From contig NW_002476434.1 of the NCBI RefSeq assembly GCF_000189635.1, positions 1,178,001-1,242,000 on the forward strand: DNA of 64,000 nucleotides, written 5' to 3'. Below the pieces are notes generated by a model that saw only the letters and a list, made by a program, of their open reading frames with translations, ran no database searches and was not told where the DNA came from. This DNA comes from Tetrahymena thermophila SB210 (lineage: Eukaryota > Ciliophora > Oligohymenophorea > Hymenostomatida > Tetrahymenidae). Shown one piece after another: positions 38,159 to 50,945 of this stretch. The position numbers were made by a program, and so were the translations under genes. How positions within the stretch are numbered: position 1 is the stretch's first letter; the number at the start of each line of letters is the position of its first letter.

Positions 38159-39370
38159 ATGGAAGACAAATCAATTTATCTCCCTGACAATGTTCAGATG
38201 GATAAAATGAACAATTTTAAACTTTTAGAGAAGAAATATCGTTTTTATTAAGGAGTAAAAACTGATTTTTCAGGTGTTATAGATTTCAATGATCCAAAAG
38301 TTGATTTAGCCAAACATAATATCACTTAAATAGAAATGAAGGGATTTAGGGCATATAAATTAGGTTTTCCTAGCGGAGTCTATGTAATTAAGAATGCTTT
38401 GTCAATATAAAAATAGTTAGAAGTAGTAATTTAATGCATGAATACTTATGTAAAAAGACCATATAGAACTAATTTATTCATTTACGAAGATAATCCAGAT
38501 TGGAAACAAACTTATGACCCATCAAAAACAAAGGAAGGCAAAAAAGAAGACGAAGGGATGGAGCCAGAAAAAACAGAAGAAGCAAAAATAGAGTAAGAAG
38601 AATCAAAAAAAGAGGATTTAGATACTTCCAAGACTGACAGCATGTACAGTACTAAAAGCAAAACTTCAAAAGAATACAGTCTTGATAAATTTTTGACTAA
38701 TGATTATAAGAAATTCCACTTCAATAAGAAAATTAGATGGTCAAATGTTGGAGCTTAATATGACTGGGATAATCGTCTTTACCCTTCTTTCACCACACCT
38801 ATGCCCGATATTATTAATGAACTAGCCGAATTTGCTAAAAATGTTGTCTCAGATGAAATTACTGATGTTTATGATTATGAACCAGAAGCAGTGATAGTTA
38901 ATTACTATGATAAAAAGAATTATATGAGTGGACATTTAGATGATGGTGAAAAGGATTAGAAATCTCCTATATTCAGTTTTACTTTTGGCTGTTCTTGCAT
39001 ATTCTTAATGGGTGATAGAACTAAAGATTTTACACCTTTACCCCTTCGTTTAGATGCAGGTGATTTAATGATAATGAGTGGTTATTCTAGAAACTGTTAC
39101 CACGGAGTTCCTAGAATTTTCCCTGGATCATTCCCGAAAGAAGAATTTGAAAAATATGTAAGAGAACTTTATCCTCACCTTTATGATAATGAAGAAATTA
39201 ATAAGAATAAAGATTTGAAATTCTTTGAAAATAATTATAGACATGCAATCAATTATCTTTAAGACAGTCGTATCAATTTAAATTTCCGTCAAGTAGAAAA
39301 AAAGGTATAATAAAACCATGAAAATTAGTAATATCTTCAAGAATAATAATAAAAACAACAGTAATAATGA
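38159..39370 (+). CDS. ALKBH1: AlkB-family 2-oxoglutarate/Fe(II) dioxygenase, ALKBH1 type
   Basis: 403-aa single-exon gene (ATG 38159, TGA 39368). The C-terminal half carries a complete catalytic set: HLD (His259, Asp261) in MSGHLDDGE, His315 in CYHGVPRI, and the 2-oxoglutarate-binding R-x-N-x-x-x-R (Arg371, Asn373, Arg377) in RINLNFRQV. Around these lie ALKBH1 hallmarks: WSNVGAQYDWD, VIVNYYDKKN, PIFSFTFGCSCIFLMG and DLMIMSGYSR. ALKBH1 enzymes oxidatively demethylate nucleic acids (tRNA m1A and mitochondrial tRNA 5-methylcytosine; a DNA 6mA activity has been proposed). Residues ~125-175 are a charged Glu/Lys insert, and the C-terminus ends in a glutamine run. All required residues are present, so it should be active. 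Confidence 0.95.
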
Positions 39371-40937
39371 TAGTAATATGAATAATTAAATATGTATTAT
39401 TTATGTTTATGATTTGGAAAAAATTATTTTATTTTTTGTACTAATAATTTATTGTTGTTAATTCCCAAAACTATATATATTCCTCTATATTTTGAAAATA
39501 TATTCCCAAATAAAAACAAAAGGATCTATAAAAGAGAATAGAGTTTTTATGTCTTGTTATATAATTTTTAAATTCGTAAATATTGCTTTTACTACAACCT
39601 GTCAAAAATTCAAAATAACCTGAATCCATTTATTTAAAATTTGTTTAAAGAAAACATTCAACGATAAAAAATCAATCAATAATCATATTTACATATAACA
39701 GTAGATATCTCTCTTATTTTAGCTTATTTTTGATTTGAATGATAATAACTTTTCTTACTACAATAAAAATATCTTTAAATATTTTATTGAAATTACTTTT
39801 ATTTGTTTAAAAAAACGATTAATAAAATTAATAATTATATGTTGATGTCATAGTAGAAATTTTAAATTGGTTTATTTCTTGTGGCATTACATAAATAAAA
39901 TATATAATTTAATTTAATTGAATTTTTTCTAAAAATTCAAAATGGGAGTCAGTCAGTTTATTTGATTTTTATTAGATTATTTATTATTTACTTAATAACA
40001 TTAATAGTAAATAATAAAATAAATAACTAAATATAAAAAATATTCATCAAAAAATTTTATAAATTTATAAAGGAAACAAATTTTAATAAAGATAAATAAG
40101 CAATGTTTGTTATCTAAATTATAAATTTATTTAAATAATTAATTAATAACTAAATATTTTTTATATATTTATTATATTTTTTATGATCAAATAGTTTTAT
40201 ATAAATTATAATTTATTTTTGGGTTTTTATTATTATTTTGATTATTTATTTTCTATTTATTAATTAAAAATTTTTTAAGATAGTGCTTGCTTGATCTATT
40301 TAATTCATCTAAACATGTTTAAAAATGTCTAAATTTATTTATCATACTCTGATATGAATTTAGTTTTCTCTTTTTTTAATTGAATCATGCTGTTTGTTAC
40401 TATTTCTTAGGCTTTTTCAGTATCTAATTTTTTATAAATATTAAAGATTTACTTTATTTAAGAAATAAATGAAATGTTTACTTATTTTTTGAGCTTTGAG
40501 AAAAAAGAAGTATACAAATTAAACGCTAAAATTAAACAAAAAAAGAATATTTAATAAGCTGTCACGTAAATTGCCATTTTTTTCATATAAATACCAAATG
40601 ATAAATATTGGGACATCTCTAAAGAGTAGTCTAATCAATTATATTATAAGAGATCCTGATATTACTTTACCTGCTTATTTACCAAATAATACTTTTATTT
40701 TAGGCATAGAAAATACATAGCTATAGGAAATTTAAGATGCCATGAAATCTAAAATGTCTAATTGAGCAATATTCATTATAATAGCTTTTATCCAAATATT
40801 ATCTCTATATATTTTACATCTAGTTTTGATTTTTACAATCAAGAAGCAAAAGAAATAAGTTAAAATAGTAGCTATGAGTGTATAATATCTCTATATATAT
40901 ATTAAATAATTTTGATCAGTAAAATAAATTACAAAAT
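39371..40937. other. AT-rich intergenic spacer between convergent genes
   Basis: No gene recognised. The right-hand ~300 bp may include the last exon or 3' untranslated region of the minus-strand LRR gene, whose end is not firmly set. Confidence 0.5.
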
Positions 40938-43900
40938 TCATTTATGATAAATGAAAAAAATATTTACGCAGTCACTAAAGAAGAAAATCTAGGAATAAAA
41001 GGCAATATTTGCTACAAATGACTTAAATGAAGCAAAGAATATAATCAGTTTGTTTGATTTATAAACATCTAGCGGAGTTTTGTATAAAAGCCAATGAGAT
41101 TAAGGAGAGCAGTCTATTTCTTCTAAATTTTTTTAACTTTAGCATTTTTAATCTTCAATCGTGTTTTTATTTTTGAGTTATCTAACTTGTTATCTATTTC
41201 TGATTGTTTATTTTTTTTCAAAAGTTCTCTTTCTAGAAATTATGCTTTAAATTGCAAAAACTTATTTTGATTTAGAAATAAGAATTACTACCTTTTAAAA
41301 CTGCCAAAGAAATAGCAATACACTTAAGCACAAAGGTAAGTATGCAAAAGAAGAATCAAGATATTCATATTTGTGCATATCTTAAGAAAAAGAAATCACT
41401 AGTATACATACTAAAAATTAGAAGATTATTAAGAAGTAAACATGTAAAAGTTTGACATAATCAAAAAAACGATAATTGTAATCTTCAGTGTAAACAGTAC
41501 AGAATAGCAAACTCAATATATGTTCTTCAGAGTATAAATCAACAATCTTGTTAAATAAAAAAGTTGAAAAAAAGTAAGGAGATACTTTTTTGTTGAGTTT
41601 AATGTATGTCAGATAGTCAGGAATTTTTTAAGATTCAGCATAAGTTTCTTTGTAATAGTAGATAATATCAGCTGTCTTCCCACATCTTTATCCACATGAA
41701 TTGCTACACGTTGTCTCAAACATCAAAACAACAGATTTATTATTAACATATAAGCAGTTATAATAATTATATGGGTGGTGATATGTTGGATTCATTCCTA
41801 TCTGATTCATTTTTTCCAGATACTACTTATGCTGCAGGTATTATATGTAATTTGCATATAATTTAATTTACTCTGAGGAATTCTTTAGGCTACTAATTTC
41901 GCCATACATCCTTAGCTTATCTTCAAGAGATAAATATATATGAATTTCTTAATTTATCTAATTTTTTTTACATTTTAATAAATTTATTTTTCAATTAATC
42001 AAAAAGTATTTTGAATGATTAACATAAAAAAGAAAATAAATATTCAGTGTTGAAATGTAACTTTAAATTATCTTAGTTTTATCATTCTAAAGATATCATA
42101 CTTTTAAGCAAAATAAGCAAATTAAATTTAAAGAAAGTAAATTATGACTGACTTAAATTATATTCTTTTTATACAAGTTTGATCACAAATCGTTAAACAA
42201 ATAAAATAAATTTATTATTCTTTGAAAAAATCTTACTTTTTTTTGAATAGAGTATGTTCTAAAGTCATTTTGTTGATCTTGCTTTTGCTAGAGATTTTAT
42301 TGATTTATAAAATAGAATTGATACAAGTTTATTAAGTTTACTGCAGTTACTATTCTTTTGAGCTTTTAAGGTTCTATTATTAATGAGCCACCTTCAAAGA
42401 GCGAACAGTTAAATTAAACAATTTAATCAGTAAAATCTTCTCTACTTTGATGCAGAATCAAGCAAGGCTCTATTAATTTAGAGTATTAAGTTCTATATTT
42501 TTGTTCGTTTGACTCACAAATGAACTGCTTTAGTTTAACAGCAGGTATACTTGGAGAACGAGATTGTAAATAATTTTAAATTTTTTTATTCATGTTTGAT
42601 AGGTAAACAGAAATTTGACGATCAAAAGCTTGAATGATTTTGTTGCACTAAAACTTTGTAATTAATTAAACACAAATAGATCCTGTAAAAAAATGAGGAG
42701 AAAAATAACCTTTTTTATTGACATAAAATTAAGAGATATAAGGAGCTTACAAGCTATAGGGATATTTTATGTGTCTATTTAAGCAATACGGATCGTCAAT
42801 CATCCTTGAACTTATATCTGAAGTGTTAAATGTCAGTAGTTCATGTTAATAATCTTGGCCAAATATATAAAATGAGTCTTCTTTCTAATTAATATTTTTA
42901 TAATAATATTTTTTTTATTGAAAAAAATGTCTTAAAAAGTTTTACACCATTATAAATAACTTTCAATTAATCTGAATTGAAAAAGTAAAATAAAAATTTA
43001 GCAAGTTATTAAGAAGAAGTGCAAGAACTGAAGCTAAAGCACAAAATACTGAGATTCCATAATTAAGAAGGAATTTCAGTTTTATTGTATTTTAATTTGT
43101 ATTCTTCTAATACCTATATAATTTTATCTATGTTCACATTTTTCAAATAGAGCTACTTTAGCTAAAATCGCTTGCAAAGCATCACATTAAGAGCAAATAT
43201 TTTCCATCCCTTTTCTTCACCTAAATGATTTATAAATTTAAGATAAAAAATGTATGAATTAATAGATTTTATGAATAACTAACTACCTTCCCAATTAAAG
43301 TCAATGATTTCAGTTTTAAATGTGTAATTATTTTCTTTTTTATCCAACTTAATATTTCTTTCAAGATTAATGAAAGTAGAATAGCAATTAGATTTAATGA
43401 TTTTTATTTTAGAATTTGGATTAAAATATAGCCATTATATTGGAGTTAACTTACCTTTATATATTTTATGGTATAGTCTATCAGCATTTATATAAAAAAA
43501 TATTAAATTTTGATAAAGCTCAGTAGTCGATGATTCTTTTATTATTTCTTCAGGAATAGGGTGCATATATTCGTATTTTTCATTAAATAAAGGAGTAATA
43601 GGTAATTATGGATTGTTATTTGATAAAGGCACAACAAATATTTAACATTTTTACATTAAAAAGAAAAGTCTACTCCAACCAGCAGGTGAAATATTTCCTA
43701 TTAAAATTAATATCAAAATAAATTTGTGTGAATATATATTTTAATTAGCAAGTTCTCATTATTTAAATTCTAAATATTAAAAACAGTTCTAAGTTTTTTT
43801 ATACTTCTAAAAAAAAGTATTTAATCTTTTAATGTTTACAATCAAAATAAAAAAAACATTCAATATCTTTCATATTAAAAATCAAAATTAAATAATAAAT

Positions 43901-46900
43901 AAGTGAACTTTAATATTTTAAAACATTTTTTTTCTTGATCTTTTTCCAGTTAAATAGTTATTTTTTAAAATAAAAAACAAACAAATTTAAAAGTTATTTA
44001 TTAAATTTTATTACCAAAAATTAAAAATATTTTATGTAAGTAAGAACCATCTCAATAAATTTAAAAAAAGTAAAAAACTAGAAAAATTTTAATTTGCTCA
44101 AAAAATTTAACTGAATCAAAGAAAATTTCCTATTAAAAATTATATCTTTAATTATTTTATGTTAAAAATAGTATTTAATAAACTCAAAAATTTCTTTAAG
44201 TTGCTTTTTTTTATTTTTTGTAAAAATAGAACAACTATAAGAAGAGTATTTTTCAATTAAATTAAAATTTTTTAATTAGTAAAATTGAAAATATGTTAAT
44301 TTTTTACCTTAAAACTCTGTAGTATTTTGCTGTTATATATGAGTTGAGAGATAAGGAAATTGGTCTGTTGTATGCAGTATAATTTATTTAAGATGAGGTT
44401 TTTTTTATAAAGTATAACATTCTAATAAGTTATAAATGGCATTTTCTACAGATCCTAAAATTTCCTACTTATTTATGACACCTGCTTCGTTCTTAGCTCT
44501 GAATTTTTTGTAGAAAATATTATTTTTTCTATACTTGTCTACAACTTTCATTTATTTAAAATTTAATTTTTCACTTTCTGCTCTTTCTTGATCTGTTTGA
44601 TAACTTTATTAGAGATTACTTGCTTTTCTTTTATTTAAATTAACTGAATTATCCATTATGTTAGCACTTTATCTCTGTATAAACTTCTTTTGTTTATTAG
44701 GTGAGTCATTCGTATTTTATGTTTTAGCTTAATTCTTAGCATCAAATGTTTCTGTTTTAATAAATTACATTGGTATATTTAAGGAAGGATCTTACAATTT
44801 GCTATTTGATAGCTACTTAGGAGGAGATAAAAGTCCGTTATAAATTTATTGCTATTCTTTTAAACTTTTTTAGAGATTGTTGGTATCCAAAAAAGATTAA
44901 GAAACGTTTTTACTGTTTTTAGAATTTTCATTATCAGAAACAGAGTTTTTTAATATTTATTCTTAATCACTTTAAGAATTTTTTGCTTATAATTAAAACG
45001 ATTAACTGTTATCATCCTAAAATACTTTTGGAGTATTTGTTTTCTCATTTTTACCATTTAAAATATCATTATATGAAGTTTTAGAGTTATTATGCTCCTC
45101 TATATTTTACATTATATCTGTAAAAGTATTTTATGACACTACTTAGTTAATATTTTCTACTATTTCTTATGCACTTTTCACGTGTTTATGTCCGAAACTG
45201 CTCTTTTTATAATAAGGCACAACATTTGAATTATTTTTATCTTGAACTTATTTGTTAAGTATATTTTATTTATAATATTCATCAAATCGAATCTAAGCAT
45301 GATTCTGACTGTTAAAAGAAATTGATCTAAATATTTTTTTGTTTTTTCCCTGCTAAGAAAAATTATTCTTATCAAGAATGTTTTTTTTTTAATGTGAGTA
45401 AGAATGCAGCCTTACAAGTTTTCCATTATTTTATAAATGCTTTTACTAACTGCTTTCATTCTTCATATTTAAAGGTTAAGTTTGTGAAGACTAAAAATTT
45501 TAAGTGTGCTGTTATTACTTTACTTGCAGCAATTCTAAGTAAGAAATTTATACAGATTGAGAAAACGTTGAACCCACTCCAGGTATTTATTCTATTTTCA
45601 AATTATCCAAATCAGAGTTGTAAATTAAATTAAGAGTTTATTCTTTATTTGACTTTGATTTTGTTTTCTAAGAATCATTTTCTTTTTCGTTATGTTTATC
45701 TGAATCTCTGCTCTTTTCTTTTATATAATTATCAATTTTTTAAGAATGAAGCTAATTTTTGAACTTCTCATTATGATGATTATTATGATTACTATAATTA
45801 CTATTATTATCAAAATTTTCTATATGCTTCAATTTATTTTACTAATTCAAATAAATCCCACTCTCGTTTTATTCAATCTTATTTTCTTCATTAATTTACT
45901 ATTTTTCTTTTGATGGCTAATCCTATTATTATGGACTATGCAGTTCGTTTAAACTTTTTGATTTCTAAGACTTACAAAAATAGTTTTTTTAACAAACCTA
46001 GAGGTGTAATTAGTCTTATTAGAATGGTATTGAAGTAAAACTATTATCTATGTTACTTTAATTTAAGATATTTAAAGCATTTTAATCATCTTATTAGTTA
46101 ATTTTATGAATTTATAATTTTTAAGTGGTTTCTTTGGAAAATATAGATTTTGTTTAATTAAGCGATGTTTGAGATTATGTTCTTGAATTCGGATGAATCT
46201 AATTAAGTTAAAAATGGCTCTTTGTTTATTACTGATTTTGACTATTATCTTATTTTAAATTTAAATGACTATTATTTAAATTGATTTCTGATTCTTCAGT
46301 TATATCATCAAATTAACTCTTATTATTGAATGTTTGATCATTAACTTAATATATGATCTATTTGTCATCATGAGTATTTTTGTTTATTTTATATGAATTT
46401 TAATCTTTGCTGATTGAAGATTTTGGATAATTAAAGATTTAATCTTCATAACTTTTGCATATTTATTCATTTTTTTTAATTTCCAAATGCAATTAATTCA
46501 AATTATAAACTTTCAAAGATTTTGGAGTCGAATGTCCACTTTAATTTAATTAGGTTTTAGAGTATGCAGTCAATTCATTATCTTAGTAAGCTTTTTAAGA
46601 CTGCTTAAGAGAAGATTGAAGAGTGTGTGTATCCTTGCTCTCATTATGTCTGATTTCTATAATGTTATCGTTCATGCACTTGTTTGTAAGAATTTTATTG
46701 CTCATAAAGTAGCCAGTAAAAAAAAAATTATAATTTTCAAGATTTATCTTGGGATGGAATAAAAATTCTTTAGTAAATATCTTCCAACATTCTGGAGTCA
46801 TCTCAGAACTAGAAACGAAAAGAGTTCTTAAAGGCATACGGATACAAAATTTTTTAGAAATCCTTTAAGAAGATTTATATCCAGCTATAATTCCATCTTA

Positions 46901-48696
46901 CAAATGACTCTTAGTTATAAGACATCCTCTCAAATCTAGATCTGTAATTGCAGTGCATCTTCCGAAAATCATCATAGAAAATAGTCTTCTCCATCCCTCT
47001 GTACCAATATAAGGATTCTTTTGTAAATAAATCTGTTAAAGAGGTATCCTTTCTTTCCTTACTCTAAGGTTTTCGCATAACAAAAAAACTTTATCATCAT
47101 TGATTTCGCAATTACTGATGTCAATTGACTTTGTAATAGTAAAATCACTATAAAGGAAATGTTAAACAAATAATTTAAAAGCTGGATTTTTAAAAGGAAT
47201 ATCTCTAATTATCAAATCTTTTATTTTGAACTATTTTTCATGGAAAAATATCTTTGCTACATCGTATTCTGCTAAATCGATTGATCCACCCAAGTCTAGT
47301 GTATTTACTGTATTTAATTTTTAAAGTATATCACTAATTTATTCTACATTCCATGACTCCACTTTTAAACTTAGGGAAAGTATAACTGGTAAATGATTAT
47401 TAGTGAATTCACAATGTAGAATTTTTTTAACTACTTCTTTAGAACATTACTTTATATCGTAATTGACAACCTAATATTTCTTATACTAATCAGACCAATC
47501 TTTAAGATATCTAAATTGATTTGAACCTGTGTGCAAAGTAATTATTAGATCATTATCGCTCTTTTCTAACACAATATTGTATTCAGTTAATCTGAGCATA
47601 TTTCTTCTTTTTATAGTTTTACCAGAGTATTTTTCATAAATATAATCAATAAACTTTAGAATCCCTTTATTTAAATAAAAAGTCTTTAAGTAAATTTAAA
47701 AATAAATTCCTTTTTTATTTGACAATGTAACAACATTTTTATTACTCAGATAAATAAATTTTATTTAAAACAATTTAAATTAATTCATCTATTGTAATAT
47801 TTAAATTTCTTATAATATATTTTAAAATTGATTTTTCAAAACCTAAAATTTTTTTCCTATATAATATCTGCTTTTTGAAAAAAATATTCAAATACATGAA
47901 ATGAAATTATAGGGTATGATAATAGATAGTATTTATTATTTACTTTGCAGTTAAATTACCAAATTTGAAATTTTTAATACTTGAAAATGATAAAAATAAA
48001 ATAATTACCTATATTGTTTATAAATTATATCAGTTTAAAGCATCTTGATTCCAATAGAAACTAAAAAAAAGACTAATCATCTATATTATTATTATTCAAC
48101 TAAATCTCTAGGTCTCTTCTATTTTAAAGTATACCATACTATAGTATTTTTAAATGGTGAGTTGTTAAGTCTACATTTGTTATCCTCAAAGCTTTAAACT
48201 TTTTAGATAGCTTTCTAAGTTTTAAATCGATTTGGGCAAACTCAACTAAGCTAAGAAATCTTTCATAGTCAATTATTTCAATCGCTTAATAAGAAGGCTC
48301 TTTCTCGAAATACTCAAATACATCTTCTGAATGATCTATCCTTATTTATAATATCTCTTCATTCATTTAATTATTTTTTTAAGTAAAAATATCACTCCTA
48401 TTTAAATAATCATGCTCAAGATTCATTTAAATCTCTTATTAATCATTCTACTTTTAAATATTAGCTGAATCAGCCTTATCTAATTCATCTAAAATTTTAT
48501 TTTCTGATATACAATTTCTGATTAAATGATTTTAATCAAATCCTGAAGAATTAAATAAGTGACTAATATCATTAGAAGGTGAATTTTATTTCGCATTTGA
48601 AAAATTCACTTCGTTTAAATCTTTCTTTTAAGATATAAAAGGTCCCTCAGTCGTGAGCTATTAGTACTCAGTCGGCAAGGTAAAGTCAGTATTCAT
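40938..48696 (-). CDS. Large multi-exon divergent LRR protein with Gln/Asn/Ser-rich middle
   Basis: ATG at 48696, preceded in frame by TGA. Exon 1 runs 48696-48009; intron 48008-47857; exon 2, 47856-44308, is one 3.5-kb open frame; intron 44307-43698 (610 bp); exon 3 43697-43287; intron 43286-43221 (66 bp). Further exons continue to about 40938. Phases agree at these three joins. LRR-type strands recur, for example LIQFINNI, VNTLDLGGSIDL, LQQIYLQKNPYIGTEGW, CTAITDLDLRGCLI and, across the 66-bp intron, NWEG/EEKGW followed by LKQLYLKNVNI. Residues from roughly 550 to 1300 are low-complexity Gln/Asn/Ser/Lys. The segment downstream of ~42900 (DDPYCLNRHIKYPYS, TTCSNSCGQRCG, two hydrophobic stretches near 41400) is clearly coding in part, but its exon limits are approximate and it could belong to a second gene. 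Confidence 0.65.
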
Positions 48697-50945
48697 CCTT
48701 TCAAATTTAATTATTTATCAAATTTTATGTTGATAAATTATTAATTTCTAAAATTCGATTTAAATTATTCAACTGAAGTAGAAGTATTCAATTATTAATA
48801 TTATTATCCTTCAAAAGTGCAATTCTTTTAAATAATTTGATGTATTTATTAACTATAATCTCATTGTTTTAACAACTCATTCTTAATACATTTAATAAAA
48901 TATCCCTCAATGAACTAGTTTTTATATTATTTATTTTTTTAAATAAACTAATCAAAATACAATAGAAATATCAGTTTTTAATAGGTTAGTATCTGAAGCT
49001 TAAAATGCCATAATAATAACAATTTTATGAATTTAACATTAAAATAAGTAAATTATTCATTAAAAAAATAAATTTCTAATTTTTTAAAAATGAATAACTA
49101 ATCTTACAATTTTCATAACTAAATTATAAATAATCAAAGTTTTAATCTGGCAAAAGCAAATAATTATATATATATTTTATAATTATTTTATGTGTTTGAC
49201 TTTAAAAACTGCTAATTTTTCATTTAAAATAAATAAATAAATAAATAAATAAATAACTTAATTGTTAAAAATTTAAAAACTATTCCTAAAATGTTTTTTT
49301 TTTTAATTATAAATAATCAGGGTTTTAATGTGGTGAAAGCCTATAATCAATCATATATAGATTTTATATTTATTTTATCTGTTTGACTTTAAAAACTGCT
49401 AATATTTCATTTAAAATAAATAACTTAATTGTTAACAATTGAAAAATAATTCCTAAAATGTTTAATTTTAATTATAAATAAGCATAAAGTTTTATTATTT
49501 ATTATTTTTGGGATCAAAATTTATATAAAAATGGCAATTATTAAATTATATATTAATAATGAAATAGATTTAATCTTAAAAAGATTGATTATATTTACAA
49601 AAAAAACAGATTTATAGAAATAATTTCTTGTATTAAATATTATTATATAAACTCTTTTTTATTTAAATTTAATTTATTTTTTTTGCAAATTTTTCATTAA
49701 ATCAACAAAAAGTATTTAAAATTATTTTATAAAGTTAAAAAAATTAAATTCAACTTTATTTTTTTTCTCCTTTTGAGAATAACTTGTTTATTTTACTTTT
49801 ACTTTTTCAAGATACAAATAAATTGATGATTAACTTTAGAATTCAATTTTTAAGTGTTAGAATTGAATTATTTAAGTTTTCTTTTTCTTAATACTTTAAT
49901 TTTTTTACAGTATTGGAAAAATAAAGAAATCATAAACAAAGAAATCTAACAATTAATATTAAAATAAAAGAATTGAAAGAAATTCTTTTTAAATAATTAA
50001 TTTTTTAATCAAAGGATACTGATGTTTATATATAGTATTATGAGTAAATTATCATTATTTATTTATATTAAATTATCAGAAAATTTAAATTATTTAACAA
50101 GATATTGCATATATATTCAGCTTATTAAGAACTAAAATTAATTGTTTTGATTAATAAAAGTTGTATAAATTTAAGCAAAAAATCTTAGTAATACAAGCAT
50201 ATAGATTTTTATAAAATTAAATAATTGAAATTTTGAGCTAATGGGTATATATTTTAATAATATATGTAATTTTAATTTTATTAAAAATGAATAAAATGTG
50301 ATGATAAAATATTGAATTTTGTTAAATTTATACTGGTGCAATTAATTAGTGAAAAATTTTTTATAGAATACTGATAAATTAAATCAAAAATTGTGAATGA
50401 TTCTCATTTTCATAATCTCTATATTGCTCTATTTATGCAGGTATCATAAGAAATGGAATAAATTGATGTTTCGAAATTAAAAAGTTAAATATTAAAAAAA
50501 GAAGTATTTTACTGCATATGTAAAATTCTTTTACTGTTAAGCAAGCAATTTGATGTTACATCAAAACACTAATGATTTAAAGTTCTTTTCTTCCCATAAC
50601 TTTTTAACAAGAATGACCAGAATAAATAATTTATTTACCATATATAAATCTATATATGTATTACAAACTAATTAATTAATTTCTTTTTGCAAATAAAAAT
50701 TTAATACTTTTTTCAATCAATATACTTTCTTTATAGAATAAATAAAATCATATAAATAAGGTTTAAACATTGTATAAAGAACAAGCAAGCAAGCAAAAGC
50801 AAACCTAAATAGTAGTCTTGAAATAAAATATTTTAAGAATTAGAGAATAGCTCTATTGATTTTGAATTAAAAATATACTGAAAGAGTTAACTTAATAACA
50901 AATAATTCATCAATACAAGATAGATTAATTAATTACTTTTTATAA
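48697..50945. other. Divergent intergenic region with a two-copy duplication
   Basis: AT-rich region between the start of the minus-strand LRR gene and the plus-strand phosphatase gene. It holds the duplication at 49122-49469; no gene recognised. Confidence 0.6.
49122..49469. repeat. Tandem duplication (~183 + 165 bp) with an AAAT microsatellite in one copy
   Basis: Copies begin AATTATAAATAATCA at 49122 and 49305. They share GTTTGACTTTAAAAACTG, TTTCATTTAAAATAAAT and TTCCTAAAATGTTT. The left copy has an expanded (AAAT)n run at about 49230-49256, which accounts for most of the length difference. The start motif occurs again in shortened form at 49470. Confidence 0.8.

Noticed and set aside
43655-43697. 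A separate gene starting at the Met at 43656
   Set aside because: The frame is coding upstream of that Met (ISPAGWSRLFF) and joins the preceding 3.5-kb exon in phase through a GT...AG intron.
45394-45633. Plus-strand open frame beginning MSKNAALQVF
   Set aside because: It is antisense to the long minus-strand exon of the large LRR gene, whose frame continues unbroken for kilobases on both sides.
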